Assembly (NCBI RefSeq): GCF_000381925.1
Contig: NZ_KB907310.1
Coordinates: forward strand, 620,001-684,000
DNA: 64,000 nucleotides
Direction: 5' to 3'
Source: Nocardia sp. BMG111209
GTDB lineage: Bacteria > Actinomycetota > Actinomycetes > Mycobacteriales > Mycobacteriaceae
A model generated the notes under the pieces. The model was not told the DNA's origin, searched no databases, and saw only the letters and a list, made by a program, of their open reading frames with translations. Below, piece by piece: positions 1 through 9,396 of this stretch. Numbering within the stretch: position 1 is the first letter of the stretch; each line of letters begins with the position of its first letter. The position numbers and the translations under genes are program-made.

Positions 1-169
1 GCTGATCCGTGATTCGGGCGAACTGCTCGCGGACGAGCCGGACCAGCTGTCCTGGTTCACCGCCGCCACCACCGACGCGGCGGCCTACTGGTCCGGTAAG
101 GCCGCGGTCTACCGTGCGGTGTTGCAGGGCAGTTCGGCCCCGGCCGGCGCCGTGACCCTGCGGGTGTGA
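1..169 (+). CDS. 3' end of an unidentified protein
   Basis: Only the last 55 codons are inside the window; the frame reads in from the left edge and stops at a TGA at 167-169. The visible peptide contains the stretches DEPDQLSWF and AAAYWSGKAAVYRAVL. It is acidic and then helical, with no signal or membrane segment. I do not recognise the family from this fragment. GC-rich third positions and an uninterrupted frame support coding. It ends 62 bp before the next gene, on the same strand. Confidence 0.6.
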   Translation, partial: LIRDSGELLADEPDQLSWFTAATTDAAAYWSGKAAVYRAVLQGSSAPAGAVTLRV

Positions 170-231
170 GATACGTCAATCGGCGGCCGATCCGCGCATA
201 ACCGGGGCCGGGCGCGGGGAGGATGGTGGCC

Positions 232-1606
<1,375 letters not shown>

Positions 1607-1645
1607 CGACCGCTCCGCGGGGCCGAAGGTTTCCGGGAGGTCGCG

Positions 1646-2665
1646 TTGTTGAACAGGCTCCGGGCGCGGATCACGGCATTCGTGCGGCAACGGCCCTGGC
1701 TGGATCACGTGGTTCGCGCCGGCCGCCGGTACCAGGGGCAGCGCGCCGACTACTACGCGGCCGGACTCACCTACTACACCGTGCTGGCGCTGTTCCCGCT
1801 GCTGATGGTCGGTTTCGCGGTGACCGCTTTCGTGTTGTCGCACAACCCGGACCTGCTGGCCGAGCTGGAGAGCCGGATCCTGGAGAACATCCCGGGCTCG
1901 CTCGGCGGTCAGCTCAACGATCTCATCGACGACGCGATCCGGTCCCGCACCAGCGTCGGCCTGCTCGGCCTGGTGGGTGCCGGGTACGCGGGGCTCGGCT
2001 GGATGGCGAACCTGCGGGCCGCGCTCGGTGAGTTGTGGGATCAGCCTGCGGCACAAGGGAATTGGTTCGGGTCCAAGGTGTCGGACCTGCTCGCGCTGCT
2101 GGGGCTCGGGGTGGCGATGCTGCTGTCGGCGGCGCTGTCGGCACTGGCGGGCAGCAACCTGGGCCGGGATCTGCTGAAACTGGTTCATCTCGAGCACGCG
2201 CCCGGCGCGGGGGTGCTGCTCGCGATCGGCTCGCTGGTGGCGGCGGTGCTGGCGTCGTGGGCGGTGTTCGCCTGGGTCATCGCCCGCCTGCCGCGGCGGC
2301 CGGTCCGGCTGGTGAGCGCGGCGCAGGCGGCGCTGATCGCGGCCGTCGCGTTCGAACTCTGGAAGCAGATCGCCTCCTTCTATCTGAAGCGCGTGCTGAC
2401 CAGCCCCGCCGGCGTCGCCTTCGGCCCGATCATCGGCCTGATGGTGTTCGCCAACATCACCAGCCGGATCATCCTGTTCACCACCGCGTGGGCGGCGACG
2501 GCGGTGCGCGACACCCCGGAGCAGGATCCCGCGCCCGCCGCGACCCCGGTCGTGATCGCGCCCCGGGTGACGACCGGTCTCCCCGCGGGATCCGGCGCCG
2601 CGCTGTTCGGCGCGGGTGCGGTGATCGGCCTGCTGGCACGGCTGCCGCTGCGGTCGCGGAAGTGA
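1646..2665 (+). CDS. YihY/BrkB-family inner-membrane protein
   Basis: The 339-aa product belongs to the YihY/virulence factor BrkB family, polytopic membrane proteins of unclear transport role. The family N-terminus is visible as RADYYAAGLTYYTVLALFP, followed by about six hydrophobic helices (for example LLGLGVAMLLSAALSALA and GVLLAIGSLVAAVLASWAV) and a C-terminal hydrophobic stretch. The start is TTG at 1646 (an adjacent TTG at 1649 is equally possible); GGGAGG at 1635-1640 is a well-placed ribosome site. It lies 39 bp after trpS and is probably cotranscribed. The family assignment is firm; no enzymatic role can be read from the sequence. Confidence 0.88.
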   Translation: MLNRLRARITAFVRQRPWLDHVVRAGRRYQGQRADYYAAGLTYYTVLALFPLLMVGFAVTAFVLSHNPDLLAELESRILENIPGSLGGQLNDLIDDAIRSRTSVGLLGLVGAGYAGLGWMANLRAALGELWDQPAAQGNWFGSKVSDLLALLGLGVAMLLSAALSALAGSNLGRDLLKLVHLEHAPGAGVLLAIGSLVAAVLASWAVFAWVIARLPRRPVRLVSAAQAALIAAVAFELWKQIASFYLKRVLTSPAGVAFGPIIGLMVFANITSRIILFTTAWAATAVRDTPEQDPAPAATPVVIAPRVTTGLPAGSGAALFGAGAVIGLLARLPLRSRK

Positions 2666-2717
2666 TCCACGCGGCGTAATGCCTTCGCGCACTGGCGCAT
2701 AAGCGACACAAAGTGCG

Positions 2718-2747
2718 TTGCGAAACGACCGACCAGCACGGTAGCGT
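2718..2747 (+). promoter_or_regulatory. Predicted promoter of the LppU-like gene
   Basis: TTGCGA at 2718-2723 and TAGCGT at 2742-2747 are separated by 18 bp and lie 64 bp upstream of the ATG at 2812. This fits an actinobacterial primary-sigma promoter. Confidence 0.5.
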
Positions 2748-2811
2748 TCCCGACTCGTGGGGCGACGGCGACCGTGTGCGGCGCCCGCGATGAATCTCAG
2801 CGAGGGGATCG

Positions 2812-3579
2812 ATGACAGTTCCATCCGGTTATCCGCCGTCGGGGTCCGGCGGGCCGCAGTGGCAGCAGGTTCCGCCGCCGGCGCCCGGAGGTTACGCACC
2901 ACCACCGCAGCCGGGTTACGGTGCGCCGCAGCAGCCGGGATACGGCGCGCCACAACAGCCGGGTTACGGGCCGCCGCCGAATTATCCGCAGGCCCCGCCG
3001 CCGCGCAAGTCGCGCTCGGCGGGTTTCTGGATCGTGCGCATCGCCGTCCTGCTGGTGCTGGCCGGGATCGCCGTCGGCTGGAGCGTGCTGCGCGATCACG
3101 GCCACAGCGGTGACAAGTCGTACGACACGATGAACACCGCGAAGGTCGGCGACTGTGTCGCCCTCAGCGGCAGTTCCTTCGACGTGAAGGTCGCGAAGGC
3201 CTCGTGCGGTGATCCGCAGACGATATACAAGGTCGGCGCGACCTCCGACGGTTCGGGCTCCTGCCCCGACCCGGACTACGAGTCGGTGACCACCACCGGC
3301 GGTCATCGCAACACCAAGATCTGCCTGGAACTCAATGTGCAGCAAGGTGATTGCGTCGACATCGACAAGCTGTCGGCCTCGTCGAAGAAGGTCGACTGCC
3401 TCACCGCGGCGCGCGCGGGGACCTCGATCGGGACGACGAACTACATCAAGATCGGCCGCGTCATCCCCGGCTCCACCAACCGGACCGACTGCGGCGCGGA
3501 TTTCACCGAGAACGAGACGATCGTCTATCTCCAGCCCAACCCGCGGGTGTTGTGCCTGGTGAGCCCGGACGAGAACTGA
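2812..3579 (+). CDS. LppU-like membrane-anchored envelope protein
   Basis: The 255-aa product has a Pro/Gly/Tyr-rich cytoplasmic start with the repeat QPGYGAPQ, one transmembrane helix at about residues 68-84 (IVRIAVLLVLAGIAVGW), and an extracytoplasmic domain of about 160 residues. That domain contains two similar blocks starting VGDCVALSG and QQGDCVDID, with about eight cysteines likely to form disulfides. This matches the LppU/SCO3897-type family of actinobacterial envelope proteins, whose function is unknown. GAGGGG lies just upstream of the ATG, and a promoter is predicted at 2718-2747. A strong hairpin terminator follows the stop. The gene converges on dacB1. Confidence 0.75.
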   Translation: MTVPSGYPPSGSGGPQWQQVPPPAPGGYAPPPQPGYGAPQQPGYGAPQQPGYGPPPNYPQAPPPRKSRSAGFWIVRIAVLLVLAGIAVGWSVLRDHGHSGDKSYDTMNTAKVGDCVALSGSSFDVKVAKASCGDPQTIYKVGATSDGSGSCPDPDYESVTTTGGHRNTKICLELNVQQGDCVDIDKLSASSKKVDCLTAARAGTSIGTTNYIKIGRVIPGSTNRTDCGADFTENETIVYLQPNPRVLCLVSPDEN

Positions 3580-3587
3580 TCGGACCG

Positions 3588-3629
3588 GACGGCCGTCGTC
3601 CCCCGGAGCTCCGGGGAACGACGGCCGTC
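3588..3629 (+). terminator. Hairpin terminator after the LppU-like gene
   Basis: A perfect 12-bp stem pairs 3588-3599 with 3618-3629 and encloses a further CCCC/GGGG stem capped by GGAGCTCC. It lies 9 bp after the stop codon and could act in both directions between the convergent genes. Confidence 0.75.
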
Positions 3630-3814
3630 GGCTTATCGACCCACGGGATCCCCTGGGGCAGAAGAGATCCCGTCCCGGCCCGGATCCTGGATGAACGACC
3701 CGGCCCGGCTGGTTTCGACGCCGGGCGCGGCAACCAGGCGCCCGGCGCTCCTCCACTTCAGCACCGCCGGGGGCCCCGCGCGAGATTTCGGATCAGCGGG
3801 ATCCGATCGCGCCC

Positions 3815-5131
3815 TCAGCGCCGGCGATGCCCCCGCCCCGAAACCCACCACGCCGCGATCACCAGGCCCAGCGCCACCAGGATTCCGCCGGCCAGGATGT
3901 AGGTGGGCAGATCGTCGTGGGTCGGCGTGTCCTCGTCGTTCGCCCGGTCCGCATCGTGCGGCGGCGGCGAGGCCAGGGTCACGCTGGGGTTGGCGGTGGC
4001 GGGACGGCTGTTGTCCGGCAACGATCCGACGTTTGCGTCCGGCGGGAACGCGAAGGCCCATTCCAGCAGGCGGGCGGCCTGTTCGGGCGGGCGGATGGGC
4101 AGCACGTCGGCCTTCAGCAGGGTGATGACCAGGCGGCGGCCGTTGCGGTCGGCGGCGTTGACGAAGGTCTGCCGCGCGTCGTCGGTGAAGCCGGTCTTAC
4201 CGCCCAGATCGCCGTCGAAGTCGTACAGCAGCCGGTTGTCGTTGGCGATGACGAAACCGGGATGGTCCTTGTCGCCCGGAATCTTCGGATCGGCCGGAAA
4301 GCCGGGGAAATCGGCCTGTTCGGTGTGGATCAGCTCGGCGAAGGTCGGGATGGTCATCGCCTCCCGGAAGATCGTCGCCAGATCGTACGGTGAGGTGCTC
4401 ATACCCGGCCCGTCCAGGCCCGCGGGGGTGGCGGGGCGGGTGTCCATGGCGTGCAGCCGTTCGGCCTCCGCGCGCATCTTCGCGACGGTGGCGTCCACGC
4501 CGCCGAGCTGCATCGCGATGGCGTGCGCGGCGTCGTTGCCGGAGCACATGATCAGCGCCTGCATCAGCTGTTTGTTGGAGTAGCGGCCGCCGGGCCCGAT
4601 GCCGACGCGGGTGCCCTCGGCATTCGCGTCCTCCTGGGTACCGGTCACCACCTTGCTCAGGTCCAGGCTGCGCAGCGCGACGATCGCGAGCAGCGTCTTG
4701 ATCGTGGAGGCGGGCCGGTACCGGCCGTGCGGATCCTTGGCGGCGAGTACCCGGCCGCTGTTCAGATCGGCGATCACCCAGCCGGTCGCGGAGATGTCGG
4801 CGGGCACCGGCGGAACCCCGGGCGGCAGGACCACGCCGCACTGACCCAGCTTGGGGCCGCCGATCGGGGGCGACGGCACCGGCAGCGGGGTCGGCGTGGG
4901 ATCGCCCGGGGCCGGCACCTCGGAGGTGTCGATCGGCGGGGGCGGCACGACCTTGTTCGGGCAGTCGTCGGTGTTCGGCGTGGTGAACGGCGGCGTGGCC
5001 GCCGGCTGCGCCCCGGCCACGGCGGCATCCGGGCCGGTCCCGGCCGTGCCGCAGCAGATGCCGGCGACCAGTGCCGCGGCGGCGAGCGTGCGTAGTCGGC
5101 GGGGGCGGCGCCGAGGGGTGCGGGTGCTCAT
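3815..5131 (-). CDS. dacB1: D-alanyl-D-alanine carboxypeptidase (PBP5/6-like)
   Basis: Peptidoglycan D,D-carboxypeptidase that trims the terminal D-Ala of muropeptides outside the membrane. From the ATG at 5131 the product is 438 aa: an Arg-rich signal sequence (RTPRRRPRRLRTLAAAALVA), a proline-rich linker, and a serine-protease-fold penicillin-binding domain. All three active-site motifs are present: S142-T-I-K145, S197-G-N199 and K312-T-G314. The C-terminus has one membrane helix (ILAGGILVALGLVIAAWWV) followed by GRGHRRR, so the protein is probably anchored at both ends. A GTG at 5161 is an alternative start. It is divergent from the MFS pump gene and convergent with the LppU-like gene. It corresponds by position to Rv3330. 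Confidence 0.93.
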   Translation of the reverse strand: MSTRTPRRRPRRLRTLAAAALVAGICCGTAGTGPDAAVAGAQPAATPPFTTPNTDDCPNKVVPPPPIDTSEVPAPGDPTPTPLPVPSPPIGGPKLGQCGVVLPPGVPPVPADISATGWVIADLNSGRVLAAKDPHGRYRPASTIKTLLAIVALRSLDLSKVVTGTQEDANAEGTRVGIGPGGRYSNKQLMQALIMCSGNDAAHAIAMQLGGVDATVAKMRAEAERLHAMDTRPATPAGLDGPGMSTSPYDLATIFREAMTIPTFAELIHTEQADFPGFPADPKIPGDKDHPGFVIANDNRLLYDFDGDLGGKTGFTDDARQTFVNAADRNGRRLVITLLKADVLPIRPPEQAARLLEWAFAFPPDANVGSLPDNSRPATANPSVTLASPPPHDADRANDEDTPTHDDLPTYILAGGILVALGLVIAAWWVSGRGHRRR

Positions 5132-5194
5132 CGCCTTGGAGCTTAAAGCTCGGTCCGCCACGCCGCTGGCCCGGATTGATTGACACGCCGCCGG

Positions 5195-5223
5195 TTGACA
5201 GTAAATGCAAAATGAGAGACTCT
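5195..5223 (+). promoter_or_regulatory. Predicted promoter of the MFS-TetR operon
   Basis: A consensus TTGACA at 5195-5200 is followed after 17 bp by GACTCT at 5218-5223, which keeps the A2 and T6 positions of the actinobacterial -10. The -10 is buried in the palindrome at 5212-5228, as expected for a repressed efflux promoter. Confidence 0.5.
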
Positions 5224-5228
5224 CTCAT
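5212..5228. promoter_or_regulatory. Palindromic TetR-type operator
   Basis: ATGAGAGA at 5212-5219, a central C, and TCTCTCAT at 5221-5228 form a perfect 17-bp inverted repeat 18 bp before the MFS start. The tetR gene at the end of the same operon is the natural candidate to bind it. Confidence 0.7.
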
Positions 5229-5245
5229 ATAAGAGAAGCATCCAA

Positions 5246-6769
5246 GTGATTGGAACTAGCATGAAGATGCCGAGCCCCCGCTGGCTGGCCCTCGGTGCCC
5301 TGGCCCTGGCCATGCTCACCATCGGCCTCGACACCACGGTGCTGACCGTGGCGCTGCCCACCATGGCCGTCGACCTGAACGCGAATACCGCTGCGCTGCA
5401 ATGGTTCACCGCCGCCTACACGCTGGCGCTGGCCGCGCTGATGATCCCGGCGGGCGCCCTCGGCGACCGCTACGGCCGGAAACGATTCCTGCTGTTCGCG
5501 CTGGCGCTGTTCGGCGTCGCCTCGGCCGCCTGCGCGCTGTCCACCGGTTCCGCCGAGTTGATCGCCGCCCGCGCGGTGCTCGGCGTCGCCGCGGCGGCGA
5601 TGATGCCGCTGTCGATGTCGGTGCTGCCGAGCATGTTCCCGGATCAGGCGGAACGGCAACGGGCGCTGACCGTCTGGGTCACCTCCTCCGCCCTCGGCCT
5701 GCCGCTCGGCCCGATCGTGGGCGGCTGGCTGCTGCGCAACTTCTGGTGGGGTTCGGTGTTCCTGATCAACGTGCCGCTGGTGATCGTCGGCCTGATCGCG
5801 GTCGCCGCGCTGGTCCCGGAATCGCGCAGCGAGCAGGCCTTCCGCATCGACCTCGCCGGCGTGGTGCTCTCGGTGATCGGGATGTCCGGGCTCACCTACG
5901 GCTTCATCCGGCTCGGTCAGGGCTGGGGCGACGGGCTCGGCTGGAGCACGGTCGCCGCCGGGGTGGCGGTGCTGGCCGGTTTCGTGGCGTGGCAGCGCCG
6001 CACCGAACACCCGCTGATCGACCTCGCCCTCTTCCGCAACCGCGGATTCGCTTGGGGCACAGGACATATGATCGTCATCAACTTCGCGATGTTCGGCCTG
6101 TTCTTCACCGTGCCGCAGTACTTCCAGGCCGTGCTCGGCGTCGACGCGCTCGGCAGCGGGCTGCGGCTGCTGCCGCTGATCGCCGGTCTGCTGATCGGCA
6201 CCCGCGCCACCGACCGGCTGCTGCCCCGGATCGGCCTGCGGGCGGTACTGCCACTGGGCTTCGTGATCCTGGCCGGGGGCCTGGCGATGGGTGCGCTGAC
6301 CCGGTCCGGCACCGGCTACGGATTCACCGCGGTGTGGATCACGCTGATCGGCGTGGGCATGGGCCTGGTGATGCCGGCCGCGATGGGCATGGCCATGGGC
6401 GAATTGGAGGCCCAGCGGGCCGGTACCGGTTCGGCGCTGCTGCAGGCGTTGCGGCAGGCCGGCGGCACCATCGGCGTCGCAATCCTAGGTACCGTGCTCG
6501 CCACCCATTACCGCTCCGGCCTGGGCGCCTACGACCGCGCCCCGATCTCCGACGGGGCCAACGCGGGGGCCGCGGTCGCGCAGAAACTGCACGACGCCGC
6601 ACTGCTCGATCAGGTCCGGACGGCCTTCGTGGACAGCATGGACCTGATGCTCTGGATCTGCGCGGGCCTGTGCCTCGGGGGTGCGCTCCTGGCCGCCGTA
6701 TTCACCCGATCACCCGAGCCCGCCGTCCGGCGGCCGGTGGATGCGGGAGAATCGGTCCATGTCGGCTGA
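5246..6769 (+). CDS. MFS drug efflux transporter, DHA2 (14-TM) type
   Basis: Major facilitator superfamily proton antiporter of the EmrB/QacA (DHA2) group, which exports drugs or other small hydrophobic compounds across the inner membrane. The product is 507 aa with about 14 hydrophobic helices. Family motifs include the helix-1 LDTTVLTVALPTM, motif A GDRYGRKR and motif C-like GLPLGPIVGGWL. The GTG at 5246 has GAGAAG about 7 nt upstream; the ATG at 5261 is an alternative. The downstream tetR gene overlaps by 11 bp, and a palindromic operator covers the promoter, so this looks like a self-contained inducible efflux operon. The substrate cannot be inferred. Confidence 0.88.
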   Translation: MIGTSMKMPSPRWLALGALALAMLTIGLDTTVLTVALPTMAVDLNANTAALQWFTAAYTLALAALMIPAGALGDRYGRKRFLLFALALFGVASAACALSTGSAELIAARAVLGVAAAAMMPLSMSVLPSMFPDQAERQRALTVWVTSSALGLPLGPIVGGWLLRNFWWGSVFLINVPLVIVGLIAVAALVPESRSEQAFRIDLAGVVLSVIGMSGLTYGFIRLGQGWGDGLGWSTVAAGVAVLAGFVAWQRRTEHPLIDLALFRNRGFAWGTGHMIVINFAMFGLFFTVPQYFQAVLGVDALGSGLRLLPLIAGLLIGTRATDRLLPRIGLRAVLPLGFVILAGGLAMGALTRSGTGYGFTAVWITLIGVGMGLVMPAAMGMAMGELEAQRAGTGSALLQALRQAGGTIGVAILGTVLATHYRSGLGAYDRAPISDGANAGAAVAQKLHDAALLDQVRTAFVDSMDLMLWICAGLCLGGALLAAVFTRSPEPAVRRPVDAGESVHVG

Positions 6770-7373
6770 CTCGAAGGCAGCGCCTCCGCAGGCTCATCCC
6801 GGTCCGTCCGGGATGAGCCTGCGGGAGCGCAAGAAGGAACGGACCCGCCGGACCATCCGCACGGAGGCGTTCCGGCTGTTCCGGGAGCAGGGCTACACGG
6901 AGACCACGGTGGAGCAGATCGCCGCCGCGGCCGACATCTCGCCGAGCACCTTCTTCCGCTACTTCCCGTCCAAGGAACAGGTGGTCCTGGTCGACGACCT
7001 CGACCCGATTCTGATCCGGGCACTGGAGGAACAACCGCTGGACCTGTCCCCGCTGGAGGCGTTCAAACGCGCCACGACCGCCATCTACCACTCGTTGAAC
7101 GCCGAGGAGTTCGCCTTCGAGCAGGAACGGGTACGGCTGGTCTACGGCGTCCCCGAGTTGCGCGGCGCGATGATCTACGAGATCGACCGCACCCGTGAAC
7201 TGATGGCCGGACTGGTGGCCCGCCGCACCGGCCGGCCCGCCGATTCGCTCGAGGTCCAGGCGTTCTCCGGCGCGGTGATCGGCGCGATGACGAGCGTGAC
7301 CGACCACGGCAACCTCGATCTCGACCGCATGGTCGCGATCCTGGAATTCCTCCAGGCCGGGATGCCGCTGTAG
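6759..7373 (+). CDS. TetR-family regulator of the adjacent efflux pump
   Basis: The 204-aa product has a TetR helix-turn-helix at about residues 40-70 (TTVEQIAAAADISPSTFFRYF) and a variable helical ligand domain. The ATG at 6759 overlaps the MFS stop by 11 bp and has GGGAGA 8-14 nt upstream. A second in-frame ATG at 6813 gives the more typical start MSLRERKKERTRRTIR, but it lies inside the right arm of a perfect 17-bp hairpin at 6786-6824. The first 18 codons therefore encode an unusual Pro/Ala-rich extension, or the hairpin tunes initiation. It probably represses the MFS gene through the palindrome at 5212-5228. Confidence 0.88.
   Translation: MSADSKAAPPQAHPGPSGMSLRERKKERTRRTIRTEAFRLFREQGYTETTVEQIAAAADISPSTFFRYFPSKEQVVLVDDLDPILIRALEEQPLDLSPLEAFKRATTAIYHSLNAEEFAFEQERVRLVYGVPELRGAMIYEIDRTRELMAGLVARRTGRPADSLEVQAFSGAVIGAMTSVTDHGNLDLDRMVAILEFLQAGMPL
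6786..6824. repeat. Perfect 17-bp inverted repeat inside the tetR 5' end
   Basis: Bases 6786-6802 are the exact reverse complement of 6808-6824, with a five-base TCCGT loop between. The hairpin begins 17 bp after the MFS stop codon and encloses the second possible tetR start (ATG at 6813) in its right arm. No U-tract follows, so it is not a classical intrinsic terminator. Confidence 0.9.
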
Positions 7374-7376
7374 CGG

Positions 7377-8252
7377 TCAGTGCGCGACGGCCGGGACGGA
7401 GTCGTCGGTCATCGCCGCGAAGAATCCGCCCACCACGTCCTCGATCTCGGCGATCGACTCGGCGCAGTACAGCACCGGCTGATAGTGCGTGATGTCGTAC
7501 ACCGCGGTACCCATCTCCGGGATGTTCAGCGGCCGCAGCTCGGCGTGCCGGAACTCGCCGATCTCCCCGTACGAGGACAGCAGCCCCGCGCCGTAGCACC
7601 GCACCTCACCGTGCTCGCGGAGCACGCCGAACTCCATCGAGAACCAGAACACGTTGGCCAGGAAGTGCAGTGCCGCGTCGGTGCGCAACCGGGCCACCGC
7701 CGCGCCCACCTCGGCATAGATCGCCGCGAACCGCGGGCTCGCCAATTGGCTCGCGTGCCCGATGATCTCGTGGATCGCATCCGGTTCGGGGGTGTACAGC
7801 GGCGCCGAGTGATGGCGAATGTACTGGGTGGAGTGGAAGATCCGATCCGCGAACGAGCCGAAGAACTCGCGCAGCGGCACCAGCCCCGCCGCCGGCACGT
7901 ACCGGAACCCGCTCAGCGGCGCCAGCGCCGCGGACACCTCGCCGAGCTGCGGGATCCGATCGGACGGCAGGCGCAGCCGCGCCGCGTGGGCCAGGACCTC
8001 GGTGGCCGCGTAGCGGGCGTGTTTGCGACCCAGCTCGGCGGAGACGATCCGCCAGACCTCGTGCTCCTCGTCGGTGTAGTCGATGCGGGGCAGCGGCCGC
8101 CCCGGACGGTAGTCGAGCGCCAGCGCGGCGATGGCGTTGCGGCGGGCCCGGTACTCCGGATCGCGCACGCCGGGATGCTCGTCGCTCAGATGCACCAGCA
8201 CACCGTCGGCACCCGTGGTGACCGGCGAGTACAACTGCGCTTCCTCGAACAT
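7377..8252 (-). CDS. phhA: Aromatic amino acid hydroxylase (phenylalanine 4-monooxygenase type)
   Basis: Non-haem iron, pterin-dependent hydroxylase, most likely converting phenylalanine to tyrosine. The 291-aa product is close to the length of monomeric bacterial PhhA. The iron-binding motif PDAIHEIIGH supplies the two histidines, and FWFSMEFGV supplies the glutamate ligand. The ATG at 8252 gives MFEEAQLYSP; in-frame codons further upstream encode an Arg-rich stretch unlike the family. It converges on tetR with only 3 bp between the stop codons, and is divergent from the small membrane protein. No pterin-recycling gene (pterin-4a-carbinolamine dehydratase) is next to it. Confidence 0.88.
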   Translation of the reverse strand: MFEEAQLYSPVTTGADGVLVHLSDEHPGVRDPEYRARRNAIAALALDYRPGRPLPRIDYTDEEHEVWRIVSAELGRKHARYAATEVLAHAARLRLPSDRIPQLGEVSAALAPLSGFRYVPAAGLVPLREFFGSFADRIFHSTQYIRHHSAPLYTPEPDAIHEIIGHASQLASPRFAAIYAEVGAAVARLRTDAALHFLANVFWFSMEFGVLREHGEVRCYGAGLLSSYGEIGEFRHAELRPLNIPEMGTAVYDITHYQPVLYCAESIAEIEDVVGGFFAAMTDDSVPAVAH

Positions 8253-8364
8253 GACTCGATGCAAGCACTGTGTGGCGCGGGCGACAACAAACCCCGGGCG
8301 AACTGCGCAATGTGCCCAGCACGGGTCGCCGGATCGAGGTGCGAACCGCGACAATCGTCGGGTG

Positions 8365-8556
8365 GTGCGTTTCGGATGCTGGCTGACCCTCTTCGGGGCC
8401 GCTTTCGTGATCCTGGACGTCACCGGCATCCATCCCGTGGCCCTGTCCTGGGTCGACGATCAGCAGCCCGGCCTCGGCGTGGTCTGCACCCTGCTGGGCC
8501 TCACGGTGATCGCCGCCGACCTGGTCGCCGACCGGTTCGACGACGACGAGCGCTGA
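8365..8556 (+). CDS. Small two-helix membrane protein
   Basis: The 63-aa product has two hydrophobic segments (WLTLFGAAFVILDVTGI and LGVVCTLLGLTVIAADLVA) and a short acidic tail (DRFDDDER). The frame is open and G/C-biased at third positions. GTG at 8365 is favoured because AATCGT at 8353-8358 would be a -10 giving a leaderless message; GTG at 8362 is also possible. I do not recognise a family. It is divergent from phhA, convergent with sdhB, and a strong terminator hairpin follows. Confidence 0.6.
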   Translation: MRFGCWLTLFGAAFVILDVTGIHPVALSWVDDQQPGLGVVCTLLGLTVIAADLVADRFDDDER

Positions 8557-8575
8557 GCGCGGCCCGGTACCCGCG

Positions 8576-8616
8576 CCGAGGGCCGCCCGCTCCGGGCAGG
8601 AGCGGACGGCCCTCGG
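8576..8616. terminator. Bidirectional terminator between small membrane gene and sdhB
   Basis: A long stem pairs 8576-8593 with 8599-8616, with a single C/A mismatch and a loop of about five bases. It sits between two convergent genes, 20 bp after one stop and 13 bp before the other. Confidence 0.8.
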
Positions 8617-8628
8617 TTGTCCGGTGGA

Positions 8629-9396
8629 TCAGCGAGCGAACAGCAGCGCGCGCTTGACCTCGGTGATCGCCTTCGTCACCTGGATGCCGCGGGGGCAGGC
8701 GTCGGTGCAGTTGAAGGTGGTGCGGCAGCGCCAGACGCCCTCGACGTCGTTGAGGATGTCCAGGCGCTCCTGGGCGGCCTCGTCGCGGCTGTCGAAGATG
8801 AAGCGGTGCGCGTTCACGATCGCGGCCGGGCCGAAGTAGCTGCCGTCGTTCCAGTACACCGGGCACGAGGTGGTGCAGCAGGCGCACAGGATGCACTTGG
8901 TGGTGTCGTCGAAGCGGTGCCGGTCGGCCTGGGACTGGATGCGCTCCCGGGTAGGCTCGTTGCCGCTGGTGATCAGGTAGGGCTTCACCGCGCGGAACGC
9001 GTCGAAGAACGGCTCCATGTTCACGACGAGGTCCTTCTCCACGGGCAGGCCGCGGATCGGCTCGACGGACATGGTCAGCGGCTTACCGCTCTTGGGGAGC
9101 AGATCCTTCATGAGCACCTTGCACGCCAGCCGGTTCACGCCGTTGATGCGCATGGCGTCGGAACCGCAGACGCCGTGGGCGCAGGAGCGGCGGAAGGTCA
9201 GCGTGCCGTCCAGGTAGCTCTTGATGTAGATCAGCACGTTCAGGAAGCGGTCGGTCGGCAGCACCGGAACCTGGAACGATTCCCAGCGCTCACCGCGGCC
9301 GTCCTCCGGGTTGAACCGGGCGATCTTGACGGTGATCAGCGTCGAACCGTCGGGGACCGGGGCGGCCTGCTGCGGTGTCTCGGCAACGGCAGTCAT
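8629..9396 (-). CDS. sdhB: Succinate dehydrogenase iron-sulfur subunit
   Basis: The 255-aa electron-transfer subunit of complex II, passing electrons from SdhA's FAD to menaquinone. The N-terminal [2Fe-2S] domain has CAHGVCGSDAMRINGVNRLAC (first Cys of the set near residue 72). The C-terminal domain has the [4Fe-4S]/[3Fe-4S] ligands CILCACCTTSCP, WRCRTTFNCTDACP. The ATG overlaps the sdhA stop in TGATG (one shared base), so translation is coupled. It is the last gene of sdhC-sdhD-sdhA-sdhB and is followed by a terminator hairpin. Confidence 0.97.
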   Translation of the reverse strand: MTAVAETPQQAAPVPDGSTLITVKIARFNPEDGRGERWESFQVPVLPTDRFLNVLIYIKSYLDGTLTFRRSCAHGVCGSDAMRINGVNRLACKVLMKDLLPKSGKPLTMSVEPIRGLPVEKDLVVNMEPFFDAFRAVKPYLITSGNEPTRERIQSQADRHRFDDTTKCILCACCTTSCPVYWNDGSYFGPAAIVNAHRFIFDSRDEAAQERLDILNDVEGVWRCRTTFNCTDACPRGIQVTKAITEVKRALLFAR

